NCBI GenBank assembly: GCA_018716015.1
Contig: DVKM01000013.1
Location: 1 to 35,921 of the forward strand
Length of the DNA stretch: 35,921 nt
Reading direction: 5' to 3'
Origin: Candidatus Enterenecus stercoripullorum
Lineage (GTDB): Bacteria > Bacillota > Clostridia > Oscillospirales > Oscillospiraceae
The translations under genes were made by a program, and so were the position numbers. The notes below the pieces were generated by a model. The model saw only the letters and a program-made list of their open reading frames with translations. It searched no databases and was not told the origin of the DNA. Numbering within the stretch: the first letter of the stretch is position 1; each line of letters opens with the position of its first letter. This document shows, piece by piece, positions 16,522 through 25,308 of this stretch.

Positions 16522-17951
16522 CCTGGGAGACTGTCATCGGCCTGGAGACCCATGTGGAGCTGGCCACCAGGACCAAGATCTTCTGCTCCTGCACCACCCA
16601 GTTCGGGGGCGCGCCCAACACCCACTGCTGCCCGGTGTGCACCGGGATGCCCGGTGCCCTGCCGGTGCTGAACCGCGCGGTGCTGGAGTTCGCCGTCAAG
16701 GCGGGGCTGGCCCTGAACTGCCAGATCACCCGGTACAGCAAGTTTGACCGGAAGAACTACTTCTACCCCGACCTGCCCAAGGCCTATCAGATCAGCCAGC
16801 TCTACCTGCCCATCGCCCGGGGCGGCCGGGTGGAGCTGCACACCCCGGCGGGGGACAGCGCTGTGGGCATCCACGAGATCCACATGGAGGAGGACGCGGG
16901 CAAGCTGGTCCACGACCCCTGGATCGACCAGACCAGGGCGGACTACAACCGCTGTGGCGTGCCCCTTATCGAGATCGTCACAGAGCCGGACTTCCGAAGC
17001 GCCGACCAGGTCATCGCCTACCTGGAAAAGCTCAAGGAGACTCTGCAATATTTGGGCGTGTCCGACTGCAAGATGCAGGAGGGATCTCTCCGGTGCGACG
17101 TGAACCTGTCGGTGCGCCCCATGGGCAGCACGGAGTTTGGCACCCGCACGGAGATGAAGAACCTCAACTCCTTTAAGGCCATCGCCCGGGCCATCGACTA
17201 CGAGGCCCGCCGGCAGATCGAGCTGCTGGAGGAGGGCAGGCGGGTGGTCCAGGAGACCCGGCGGTGGGATGAGAACAAGGACGCCACCTACGCCATGCGC
17301 TCCAAGGAGAACGCCCAGGACTACCGGTACTTCCCCGAGCCGGACATCCCGCCCATCGAGCTGAGCGAGGAGTACCTGGATGAACTTCGGGCCAGCCAGC
17401 CTGAGCTGGCGGAGGAAAAGCGGGCGCGGTATCAGGCCCAGTACGGCCTGCCCGCCTACGACTGCCAGATGATCACCTTGGACAAGGCGCTGGCCGACTT
17501 TTTCGAGGAGCTGGTAGAGCTGGGTACACCGGCCAAGCAGGCAGCCAACTGGATCATGGGGGAAGTGCTGGGAGCCCTGTCCACCAAGGGGTTGGAGCCC
17601 CGGGACATGAAGCTGACGGCAAAAACCCTGGCCCATCTCATCGCTCTGGTGGGGGCGGGCAAGCTCAACCGGAACACCGCCGTGAAGGTGTTTGAGGCCG
17701 TCTTTGACGAGGACGGCGACGTGGATGCCTACGTGAAAGACCACGGTCTGGAGCAGGTGAGCGACGCCGGCGTGTTGGAGGATGCAGTGACCCAAGTTCT
17801 CGCCGCCAACCCCCAGTCGGTGGCCGACTTCCAGGGGGGCAAGGAAAAGGCCTTCGGCTTCCTGGTGGGCCAGGTGATGCGCCAGCTCAAGGGCAAGGCC
17901 GACCCCAAGCTGGTGAATGCTCTGCTGCGTAAAGCACTGGGCGGGGCGTAA
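16518..17951 (+). CDS. gatB: Asp/Glu-tRNA amidotransferase subunit B
   Basis: ETVIGLETHVELATRTKIFCSC...NRKNYFYPDLPKAYQISQ-type motif, RPMGSTEFGTRTEMKNLNSF; overlaps gatA stop by ATGA. Confidence 0.97.
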   Translation: MTWETVIGLETHVELATRTKIFCSCTTQFGGAPNTHCCPVCTGMPGALPVLNRAVLEFAVKAGLALNCQITRYSKFDRKNYFYPDLPKAYQISQLYLPIARGGRVELHTPAGDSAVGIHEIHMEEDAGKLVHDPWIDQTRADYNRCGVPLIEIVTEPDFRSADQVIAYLEKLKETLQYLGVSDCKMQEGSLRCDVNLSVRPMGSTEFGTRTEMKNLNSFKAIARAIDYEARRQIELLEEGRRVVQETRRWDENKDATYAMRSKENAQDYRYFPEPDIPPIELSEEYLDELRASQPELAEEKRARYQAQYGLPAYDCQMITLDKALADFFEELVELGTPAKQAANWIMGEVLGALSTKGLEPRDMKLTAKTLAHLIALVGAGKLNRNTAVKVFEAVFDEDGDVDAYVKDHGLEQVSDAGVLEDAVTQVLAANPQSVADFQGGKEKAFGFLVGQVMRQLKGKADPKLVNALLRKALGGA

Positions 17952-17993
17952 GCCGGGAAAACCAGTGGAAAATCTGCCTTTTATGTGATAGAA

Positions 17994-18029
17994 TTTGCGG
18001 GAGCCGGACGGTGGTTTGGCTCCCGCAAA
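17994..18029 (+). promoter_or_regulatory. Strong hairpin in gatB-thiN spacer, no T tract
   Basis: TTTGCGGGAGCC-12 nt-GGCTCCCGCAAA, perfect 12-bp stem ending upstream of the thiN RBS. Confidence 0.55.
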
Positions 18030-18054
18030 GTATGTTGGAAAGGTGGTGGCCGCC

Positions 18055-18696
18055 ATGGCCATCTGCTATATTTTCGGTTCCGGGGAGTACGGGGCACAGT
18101 GGCCCCAAATGGGGGAGGGCGATCTGGTTATCGCCGCGGACGGCGGCTACGCCCAGCTGGAGCGTCGGGGGATTGTGCCTCATCTGCTGGTGGGGGATTT
18201 CGACTCCCTGGGCTATGTGCCGCCCCACCCCCACATCATCCGGCACCCAGTGAGGAAGGACGATACGGACACCGCCCTGGCCCTCCGGGAGGGGTGGAAG
18301 CGGGGGTTTCGGGAGTTTCACATCTACGGCGGCATGGGAGGGCGGCTTGACCATACCCTGGCCAACCTCCAACTGCTGGTGGGACTGGCCGAGCAGGGCG
18401 GCACCGGTTTCCTAGTGGGGGAGGGATCGGTGGCCACCGCCCTGACGGGGGGCACGATCGTCTTCCCGGCGGGCTGCCGGGGCACCCTGTCCGTGTTTGC
18501 CGCCAATGGCCCGGCGGAGGGCGTTACCCTGACGGGCCTGCTCTATCCCCTAAAACATGCCCGGCTCACCGGGGATGTGCCTTTAGGGGTGAGTAATGAA
18601 TTTCTGGACGTGCCCGCCTCCGTCACCGTGGCGGAGGGGACGGTGCTGGTGCTGTGGCGGCCCCAACCCGGGCTGCCCCTGCCGCAGCGGCATTGA
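18055..18696 (+). CDS. thiN: Thiamine pyrophosphokinase
   Basis: VIAADGGYAQLERRGIVPHLLVGDFDSLG...RKDDTDTALALREGWKRGFREFHIYGGMGGRLDHTLANLQLL. Confidence 0.93.
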   Translation: MAICYIFGSGEYGAQWPQMGEGDLVIAADGGYAQLERRGIVPHLLVGDFDSLGYVPPHPHIIRHPVRKDDTDTALALREGWKRGFREFHIYGGMGGRLDHTLANLQLLVGLAEQGGTGFLVGEGSVATALTGGTIVFPAGCRGTLSVFAANGPAEGVTLTGLLYPLKHARLTGDVPLGVSNEFLDVPASVTVAEGTVLVLWRPQPGLPLPQRH

Positions 18697-18716
18697 GAGA
18701 GCGGCAGCTCATAAAA

Positions 18717-18756
18717 GCATCCCCAGTCCGGGGCTTTCCGCCCGGACTGGGGATGC
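18717..18756. terminator. Strong hairpin / terminator after thiN
   Basis: GCATCCCCAGTCCGGG-8 nt-CCCGGACTGGGGATGC, 16-bp perfect stem. Confidence 0.65.
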
Positions 18757-18810
18757 TGCGTGTTGGGGAAAGGCCCATTGGCGGCGAGGGCCGCATCAGG
18801 AAAGACAAAA

Positions 18811-18838
18811 GCGGGGGCGCCTGAAATGGCGCCCCCGC
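18811..18838 (-). terminator. Intrinsic terminator of hsp20
   Basis: GCGGGGGCGCC-ATTTCA-GGCGCCCCCGC followed by TTTTGTCTTT on minus strand. Confidence 0.85.
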
Positions 18839-18844
18839 GATTCC

Positions 18845-19288
18845 TTAGCCGATGGCAATGGTCGTACTCTTGGGCAGTTCCTTTTTTGCCTGCTTGGGCA
18901 GGGAAATCTTCAGGATGCCGTCCTCGTACTTGGCGGACACATCGGTAGATTCCACATCACCCACATAGAAGCTCCGGCTGCAGGCGCCGGCATACCGCTC
19001 CTGACGGATATATTTACCCTGCTTATCCTGCTGGTCCCGGTCCAGCCCCTTGGCGGCGCTGACGGTCAGGTAGCCGTCCTTCAGATCCAGCTTGATCTCG
19101 TCCTTCTTGAAGCCGGGCAGGTCGATATCCACCTCATAGGTGTTCTCGGTCTCCCTCACGTCGGTCTTCATCAGGTTCTTGGCGTGCTTGCCATATAGGG
19201 GATTGCGGCCGCCCCAGACGGGGAAACGCATAAAGTCATCGTCAAAGAAATCATCAAGCAAGTTCTCGCTGAAAATGCTGGGCAACAT
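18845..19288 (-). CDS. Hsp20/alpha-crystallin small heat shock protein
   Basis: KTDVRETENTYEVDIDLPGFKKDEIKLDLKDGYLTVSAAKG...RQERYAGACSRSFYVGDVESTDVSAKYEDGILKISLPK. Confidence 0.95.
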   Translation of the reverse strand: MLPSIFSENLLDDFFDDDFMRFPVWGGRNPLYGKHAKNLMKTDVRETENTYEVDIDLPGFKKDEIKLDLKDGYLTVSAAKGLDRDQQDKQGKYIRQERYAGACSRSFYVGDVESTDVSAKYEDGILKISLPKQAKKELPKSTTIAIG

Positions 19289-19367
19289 AAGTCATACCTC
19301 CATTCAACACACTTATCCTTTGCCCTTTGGAGGGGAGCCTTTTGCCCCTCTCCCTTGGAACATCTTC

Positions 19368-19395
19368 AGTATAGCACAAAAATTAGCACTGTCAA
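19368..19395 (-). promoter_or_regulatory. Predicted hsp20 promoter overlapping CIRCE
   Basis: Minus strand TTGACA-16 nt-TATACT. Confidence 0.7.
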
Positions 19396-19409
19396 TAGGA
19401 GAGTGCTAA
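19383..19409 (-). promoter_or_regulatory. Second CIRCE-type HrcA operator, upstream of hsp20
   Basis: TTAGCACTG-N9-GAGTGCTAA on plus strand: one mismatch from consensus; overlaps the hsp20 -35. Confidence 0.88.
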
Positions 19410-19501
19410 TTTTAACAAAAGAACTGAAATTTGTTCACAAAATATCGGATTTTCCGGCGGGGACAGGGGAGAGGCCCGCAGACCGACCTTGCCGCACCGC
19501 C

Positions 19502-19530
19502 TTGACAGGCTGTGCACCCGTCCCTATAAT
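19502..19530 (+). promoter_or_regulatory. Consensus sigma-A promoter for EamA gene
   Basis: TTGACA-17 nt-TATAAT. Confidence 0.85.
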
Positions 19531-19662
19531 CAGCTTGTACTATGTTCCCAGCCACCGCCTGGAGGCTGGAGCCGGCCGGGCGGCGCGGGTGTGGGCGCGG
19601 AGGGTATGGCGTCCAAGCGCTGGGCAGGGGAACCCCGCGAAATGAGGTAAGGTGAGACAACT

Positions 19663-20526
19663 ATGTGGCTTGCGTTTGCGGCGGGATCCGCTTTTTTTGC
19701 CGGGATCACGGCGATCCTGGCCAAGTGCGGCATCCGAAAAGCAGACTCCACCGTGGCCACCGCGATGCGTACCATCGTGGTGCTGGCCTTCGCGTGGGGC
19801 ATGGTGTTTGTGGTGGGCTCCCAGGACCAGCTGGGGGAGCTGGAACCGGCCGCACTGCTGTTTCTCGTCCTGTCCGGGCTGGCCACCGGGGCCTCCTGGC
19901 TGTGCTATTTCAAGGCGCTCCAGATCGGCGATATCAACAAAGTTGTCCCCATTGACAAGTCCAGCACGGTACTCACCATCCTGCTGGCGTTCCTTCTGCT
20001 GGGGGAGCCCATTGGGCTGTTCCAGGGGCTGGGGGTGGTGCTGATCGGTGCGGGCACCTTTCTGATGATCGAGCGAGAGCCTGCCCCGGCGGGCGGGCGC
20101 GCCCGGGGGAAGGGCTGGCTGTTCTACGCCTCCGGCTCCGCCGTGTTCGCCAGCCTCACCGCCATTTTGGGCAAGGTGGGAATCCAGGGGGTGGAGTCCA
20201 ACCTGGGCACCGCAGTGCGCACCGGCGTGGTGCTGGTCATGGCCTGGGTGATGGTGGCAGTGACAGGGAAGGCAAAGCTGGTGCGGCAGGTACCCAGGGG
20301 AGAGCTTGCCTTCATCTGCCTGTCCGGGCTGGCCACCGGGGCCTCCTGGCTGTGCTATTATCGGGCCCTGCAGGATGGGCCAGCCAGCGTGGTGGTTCCC
20401 ATAGACAAGCTGAGTATCCTGGTCACCGTGGCGTTCTCCCGCCTGGTATTCCGGGAGAGGCTCACCCCCCGGTCCGGATGGGGGTTGGCTCTCATCGTAT
20501 TGGGGACGTTGGTCCTGCTGGTGTAA
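19663..20526 (+). CDS. EamA/DMT-family transporter (two repeated EamA domains)
   Basis: WLAFAAGSAFFAGITAILAKCGIRKADSTVATAMRT... and WLFYASGSAVFASLTAILGKVGIQGVESNLGTAVRT... duplicated halves, each with LSGLATGASWLCY. Confidence 0.92.
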   Translation: MWLAFAAGSAFFAGITAILAKCGIRKADSTVATAMRTIVVLAFAWGMVFVVGSQDQLGELEPAALLFLVLSGLATGASWLCYFKALQIGDINKVVPIDKSSTVLTILLAFLLLGEPIGLFQGLGVVLIGAGTFLMIEREPAPAGGRARGKGWLFYASGSAVFASLTAILGKVGIQGVESNLGTAVRTGVVLVMAWVMVAVTGKAKLVRQVPRGELAFICLSGLATGASWLCYYRALQDGPASVVVPIDKLSILVTVAFSRLVFRERLTPRSGWGLALIVLGTLVLLV

Positions 20527-20536
20527 AAAAGGGGGA

Positions 20537-20577
20537 GGCCCCGCTCGCCGTGTGGCGAGCGGGGCCCTCTTTTTTTA
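20537..20577. terminator. Bidirectional terminator between EamA gene and lysR
   Basis: GGCCCCGCTCGCC-GTGT-GGCGAGCGGGGCC then CTCTTTTTTT. Confidence 0.9.
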
Positions 20578-21468
20578 TGCCTGCAACTTGGCGAAGTGTT
20601 CACAGATATGCTCAAACAGCTGGGCGGAGGCGAAGGAATGGTAGCCCTGTCTGCGCCGGATGACGGCGATGTCCCACTGGATACGGGGGGACAAGGGCAC
20701 GGTGGTCAGCTCGTCGCACAGGTTATGGAGAATGAGGGGTAGGGGCAGCACGGCAATGCACTCGCCCATGGCCACCATCTTGAAGCTGAAACCGGGCATC
20801 AGGCTCTTGTAGGCCACGTGGGGGGAGAAGCCCTCCGCTTCGCACATCTGAATGAAGGTGTCATGCAGGGTAGCCGTCTCGCTGAAGGTCAGGATGGTCT
20901 CCCCCTTCAGATCCGAGATATGTACGCTGGGCATCCAGGCGAAGGGGTGATCCTTTCGCACCACCAGATGGCACACGTCGGAGACCAGCAGCTGGGTTTC
21001 AAACCGGGCGGGGCCTTCAATGGGGAGCATGACCAGCCCCAGATCCGCCCTGCCCGCACCCACGGCGGCGGTCACCAGCTTGGAGCCCTCTTCTACCGCG
21101 CTGATGTCGATACCGGGGAACCGCTTGTGGAAGCTGGAGAACAGGGGAGTGAAATACAGATCCAGCAGCACGCCCGGAATGCTCAGCTGCACCGAGCCGG
21201 TCTTGACAGAGCGCACGTCCGCCATGGTCTGGAAAATCTCGTCATACCGCAAGAGGAATTCCTGGGCCTGATCGTACAGGATGCGCCCGGCGTCGGTCAG
21301 GCGGAAGCTCTTGCTGGTCCGCTCGATGAGCAGGACATTCAGAGATTCCTCCAGCTGCTTGATGGCACGGGTCAGCATGGGCTGGGTCACATAGAGCTGA
21401 GCAGCCGCTCGGGTAAAGCTCTTCTGCCGTACCACCTCAAGGAAGTACTTTAATTGCTGAATCTCCAT
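20575..21468 (-). CDS. LysR-family transcriptional regulator
   Basis: MEIQQLKYFLEVVRQKSFTRAAAQLYVTQPMLTRAIKQLEESLNVLLIERTSKSFRLTDAGRILYDQA. Confidence 0.95.
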   Translation of the reverse strand: MEIQQLKYFLEVVRQKSFTRAAAQLYVTQPMLTRAIKQLEESLNVLLIERTSKSFRLTDAGRILYDQAQEFLLRYDEIFQTMADVRSVKTGSVQLSIPGVLLDLYFTPLFSSFHKRFPGIDISAVEEGSKLVTAAVGAGRADLGLVMLPIEGPARFETQLLVSDVCHLVVRKDHPFAWMPSVHISDLKGETILTFSETATLHDTFIQMCEAEGFSPHVAYKSLMPGFSFKMVAMGECIAVLPLPLILHNLCDELTTVPLSPRIQWDIAVIRRRQGYHSFASAQLFEHICEHFAKLQA

Positions 21469-21833
21469 AATTGCCTCCTGTTCCGGTATGTTGTAGTGAT
21501 TTCATTATATATGGAGGAGGGGATGGATTACCAGAAAAAAGTTGAACAAAATTTCATTTAGTGAATTGTCGAAAAGCGGCAAAAGCATTCTAGGAAAGCA
21601 TATGAGTATATGGAAAAACTATGATAATGTGAAAAGGGCACAAAAAATCGAGATACGATTATACCATTTTGTGCAATCCATAACCTTTTTGAAATGAACG
21701 GGACAAATTCTTCATTTTACAAAACCGCAGGTGCAGGGGTATACTCAGCCCAACAGCGCAGGGCAGCCGCGCTTGCGTTCATCCCGGCAAACGGGAATTT
21801 TTATTTCATCAAACGGAAAGGGAGTGGTGGACT

Positions 21834-23387
21834 ATGCCAAAGATTCTCTCAGCACGGGAAGTGGTACGCCAGTGTATCCGCGACGGGGACACCGTCACCT
21901 TCGGCGGATTTGCCAGCGGCCTGATGCATCCGGAGGAAATCATGGTGGCGCTGGAGGAGGCGGCGCTGGCCGGGGAGGGGCCCAAGGACCTCACCGTCAT
22001 TTACGCATCCGGCCAGGGCGACAGCGACAGCCGGGGTCTCAATCACCTGGGTGTGGAGGGCCTGTGCAAAAAGGTGATCGGAGGGCACTGGGGGCTGGCG
22101 CCCAAGCTGGGCAAGCTGGCGGCGGAAAATAAGCTGGCCGGCTACAACCTGCCCCAGGGCACCATCGCCCAGCTCTTTCGGGAGATCGCCGCCGGACGCC
22201 CGGGCGTCATCACCCACGTGGGTTTGGGCACCTTCGCCGACCCCCGGCTGGAGGGCGGAAAGCTCAACCAGGCCGCCTATGACGCGGGGGACGTGGTGAA
22301 GGTGATCGAGTTTGAGGGCCAGGAGAAGCTGTTCTACCCCTCCATGCCCATCCATGTGGCCGTGCTCCGGGCCAGCTACGCCGACACCAAGGGCAACTGC
22401 TCCTTCGAGCGGGAGGGCGTCTACGCCGAGACCCTGGCCCAGGCTCAGGCCGCCCGGAACTCCGGCGGTATCGTCATCGTCCAGGTGGAGCGCATCGTGG
22501 AGGCCGGCTCGCTGGACACCCGGCTGGTCCGCCTGCCCGGCATCTATGTGGACGTACTGGTGGAGGCCGAGCCGGAGAACCATATGCAGTCCTTTGGCAC
22601 CCAGTACAACCCCGCCTTCTCCGGCGAGATCCGGGTCCCCCTGGGCTCTCTGGCCCCCCTGCCCATGGGCGAGCGGAAGATCATCGCCCGCCGGGCCGCC
22701 ATGGAGCTGGTGCCCAACGCCGTGACCAACCTGGGCATCGGCATGCCCGAGGGTGTGGCGGCGGTGGCCGCCGAGGAGGGACTGGAGGGCATGGTGCTGA
22801 CCACCGAGGTGGGCGCCATCGGCGGTGTGCCCGCCGGCGGCAAGGACTTCGGCGCGGCCACCAATGCCGACTGCGTGCTGGACCAGCCCAGCCAGTTCGA
22901 TTTCTATGACGGCGGCGGCCTGGATGTGGCCTTCCTGGGCCTGGCCCAGATGGATGCGGCGGGCAACATCAACGTGTCCAAGTTCGGCCCCAAGATCACC
23001 GGCTGCGGCGGCTTTGTCAACATCACACAGAACGCCAAGAAGGTGGTGTACTGCGGCACCTTCAAGGCCAGCGGCCTGAAGGTGGACGTGGAGGACGGCA
23101 AGCTGCGCATCAACCAGGAGGGCAAGGTGCAAAAGCTCATCCCTCAGGTGGAGCAGGTTACCTTCTCCGGCGCTTACGCCGCCCAGCACGGACAGCCGGT
23201 GCTGTACGTCACCGAGCGGGCGGTATTCCAGCTCACCCCAGAGGGCGTGGAACTGAAGGAGATCGCCCCGGGCGTGGACATCCAAAAGGACGTGCTGGAC
23301 CAGATGGGCTTCGCCCCCATCGTCCGGGACGTGAAGGAGATGGACCCCCGCATCTTCCGCCCCGAACCTATGGGTCTCACCCTGTAA
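21834..23387 (+). CDS. Acyl-CoA:carboxylate CoA-transferase (propionate CoA-transferase/YdiF type)
   Basis: Fused alpha-beta CoA-transferase; GLGTFADPRLEGGKLNQ, VTNLGIGMPEGVAAVAAEEGL, catalytic-Glu region LTTEVGAIGGVPAGGKDFGAATNADCVLDQPSQFDFYDGGGLDVAFLGLAQMD. Confidence 0.9.
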   Translation: MPKILSAREVVRQCIRDGDTVTFGGFASGLMHPEEIMVALEEAALAGEGPKDLTVIYASGQGDSDSRGLNHLGVEGLCKKVIGGHWGLAPKLGKLAAENKLAGYNLPQGTIAQLFREIAAGRPGVITHVGLGTFADPRLEGGKLNQAAYDAGDVVKVIEFEGQEKLFYPSMPIHVAVLRASYADTKGNCSFEREGVYAETLAQAQAARNSGGIVIVQVERIVEAGSLDTRLVRLPGIYVDVLVEAEPENHMQSFGTQYNPAFSGEIRVPLGSLAPLPMGERKIIARRAAMELVPNAVTNLGIGMPEGVAAVAAEEGLEGMVLTTEVGAIGGVPAGGKDFGAATNADCVLDQPSQFDFYDGGGLDVAFLGLAQMDAAGNINVSKFGPKITGCGGFVNITQNAKKVVYCGTFKASGLKVDVEDGKLRINQEGKVQKLIPQVEQVTFSGAYAAQHGQPVLYVTERAVFQLTPEGVELKEIAPGVDIQKDVLDQMGFAPIVRDVKEMDPRIFRPEPMGLTL

Positions 23388-23428
23388 AAGGTGCAGATAA
23401 AGAAAGATTGTAGAGGAGGAAAATACGC

Positions 23429-24766
23429 ATGAGTCTATTCGGTATTGTTCTGGGCCTTGTTCTGCTGATGCTGCTGGCCTACCGCGGTTACTCCATCATC
23501 TGGGTCGCGCCCGTGTGCGCCATCGTGGTGGCGGTGCTCAGCGGCTACGCCATTCTGGACGCCTACATCGGCGACTACATGAGGGGCATGGCCGACTATG
23601 TGTTTGAGTGGTTCCCTGCCTTCTTCCTGGGGGCGGTGTATGGCAAGGTCATGGACATGACCGGCTCTGCCCGAAGCCTGGGCAACGCCCTAGTCAAGCT
23701 CATCGGTTCCCGGTTCGCCGTGGCGGCGGTGGTCATCCCCTGCCTGGCCATGACCTACGGCGGCATTTCCCTGTTCGTGGTGGTGTTCGTCATCTACCCC
23801 ATGGGCTACTCCATTTACCGGGCTGCTGATCTGCCCCGCACCCTGCTGCCCGGGGCCATCGCCACCGGCGCCTTCGGCATCACCATGACCGCCATCCCCG
23901 GCACCCCGCAGATCCAGAACATCATCCCAACCCGGTATTTCGACACCACCGCCACGGCGGCGCCCCTGCTGTCCATCGTGGCCGTGATCGTGATGTTCGT
24001 CCCCGCCTACGCTTACCTGGAGTGGCGGGCCCACTCAGCTCGGAAGAAGGGGCTGCACTTCGTGCCCGATCCCAAGCACAAGGAAGTGGATCACGGAGAG
24101 AAGAACCTGCCCTCCTGGCACTGGGTTACCGGCCTGATCCCCCTGATCGTGGTGGTGCTCATGCTCAACCTGTTCCCCTTCCTGATGGAGAAGTACGCCG
24201 CGATTGAATTCACAGCATCCCAGTCCATGGTCATCGCCCTGGTGTGCGGCATCCTGGTGGCCTGCCTGCTCAACCTCAACCAGGTCAAGACCCTGCTGCC
24301 CGCCATCAACGAGGGGGCCAACGGCTCCATGGGGGCCATCATGAACACCGCCTGCGCCGTGGGCTTCGGCTCGGTGGTCAAGGTGGTGCCCGGTTTCGCC
24401 GTGCTGACCAACCTGGCCCTGAACATGCCTGGTTCCATCCTGTTCTCTGAGGCGGTGGCCGTCAACCTGCTGGCCGGCGCCACGGGCTCGGCCTCCGGCG
24501 GTATGTCCATTGCCCTGGAAGCGCTGGGCCCCCAGTTCGCGGATATGGCCGCAGGCAACACCCAGATGCTGGAGGCCCTGCACCGCATCGCCTCCATCTC
24601 TTCCGGCGGCCTGGACACCCTGCCCCACAACGGCGCGGTACTCACCCTGCTGGCCGTGTCCAACTGTACCCACAAGGAGTCTTACATCGACATCTGTGTG
24701 ACCACCTGTATCATCCCGCTGGTGGCCTCTCTGGTCCTGGCCCTGGCCTGGGGTGCGTTCCTGTAA
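23429..24766 (+). CDS. GntP-family permease (organic acid transporter)
   Basis: IVLGLVLLMLLAYRGYSIIWVAPVCAIVVAVLSG...FFLGAVYGKVMDMTGSARSLGNALVKLIGSRFAV; many TM segments. Confidence 0.85.
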   Translation: MSLFGIVLGLVLLMLLAYRGYSIIWVAPVCAIVVAVLSGYAILDAYIGDYMRGMADYVFEWFPAFFLGAVYGKVMDMTGSARSLGNALVKLIGSRFAVAAVVIPCLAMTYGGISLFVVVFVIYPMGYSIYRAADLPRTLLPGAIATGAFGITMTAIPGTPQIQNIIPTRYFDTTATAAPLLSIVAVIVMFVPAYAYLEWRAHSARKKGLHFVPDPKHKEVDHGEKNLPSWHWVTGLIPLIVVVLMLNLFPFLMEKYAAIEFTASQSMVIALVCGILVACLLNLNQVKTLLPAINEGANGSMGAIMNTACAVGFGSVVKVVPGFAVLTNLALNMPGSILFSEAVAVNLLAGATGSASGGMSIALEALGPQFADMAAGNTQMLEALHRIASISSGGLDTLPHNGAVLTLLAVSNCTHKESYIDICVTTCIIPLVASLVLALAWGAFL

Positions 24767-24797
24767 TCCTATCCTCTGACAGAAAGGATTTGATTTT

Positions 24798-25208
24798 ATG
24801 ACAATCCATGAGCTGAAAGTCGGCGACAGCGCCAGTATGGCCAAGACCGTCACCGAGACCGATGTGTACCTGTTTGCGGGCATCACCGGGGATCTGAACC
24901 CCGCTCACGTCAATGAGCAGGTCTCCAGCCAGACTCCCTTCGGCGGACGCATCGCCCACGGGATGCTCAGCGCCGGCCTGATCTCCGCAGTGCTGGCCAT
25001 GAAGCTGCCCGGTCCCGGCACCATCTACCTGGGCCAGGAGCTGAAGTTCACTAAGCCAGTCCGGTTTGGCGACACCGTCACCGCCACCTGCACCGTGAGC
25101 GAGATTGTGGCGGAGAAGAACATCGTCAAGCTGGAGACCGTCTGCACCAACCAGAACGGCGAGGTGGTCATCAAGGGCATGGCCACGGTCATGCCGCCCA
25201 AGGCGTGA
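24798..25208 (+). CDS. MaoC/PhaJ-like (R)-specific enoyl-CoA hydratase
   Basis: VTETDVYLFAGITGDLNPAHVNEQVSSQTPFGGRIAHGMLSAGLISAVL: hot-dog hydratase motif (D-x4-H, FGGRIAHG). Confidence 0.92.
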   Translation: MTIHELKVGDSASMAKTVTETDVYLFAGITGDLNPAHVNEQVSSQTPFGGRIAHGMLSAGLISAVLAMKLPGPGTIYLGQELKFTKPVRFGDTVTATCTVSEIVAEKNIVKLETVCTNQNGEVVIKGMATVMPPKA

Positions 25209-25232
25209 CAATCCCCTGTTTCTCTCCATTGC

Positions 25233-25268
25233 GGTTGACCCCGGGTGTGAAAGCACCCGGGGTCAACC
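25233..25268. terminator. Convergent bidirectional hairpin
   Basis: GGTTGACCCCGGGTG-TGAAAG-CACCCGGGGTCAACC, 15-bp perfect stem between convergent operons. Confidence 0.75.
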
Positions 25269-25308
25269 ATTTGTGGCAAAAGAGGATGGGATTGCGGCGC
25301 AGCCGGGG

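Noticed and set aside
19537-19662. Possible riboswitch or 37-aa leader ORF in the EamA 5' UTR
   Set aside because: Some local pairing (CCAGCC/GGCTGG) but no recognisable ykkC/guanidine or other aptamer core; the small ORF is Arg/Gly-rich and lacks an RBS.
21849-23285. 478-aa minus ORF antisense to the CoA-transferase
   Set aside because: Shadow ORF; sense product has clear family motifs.
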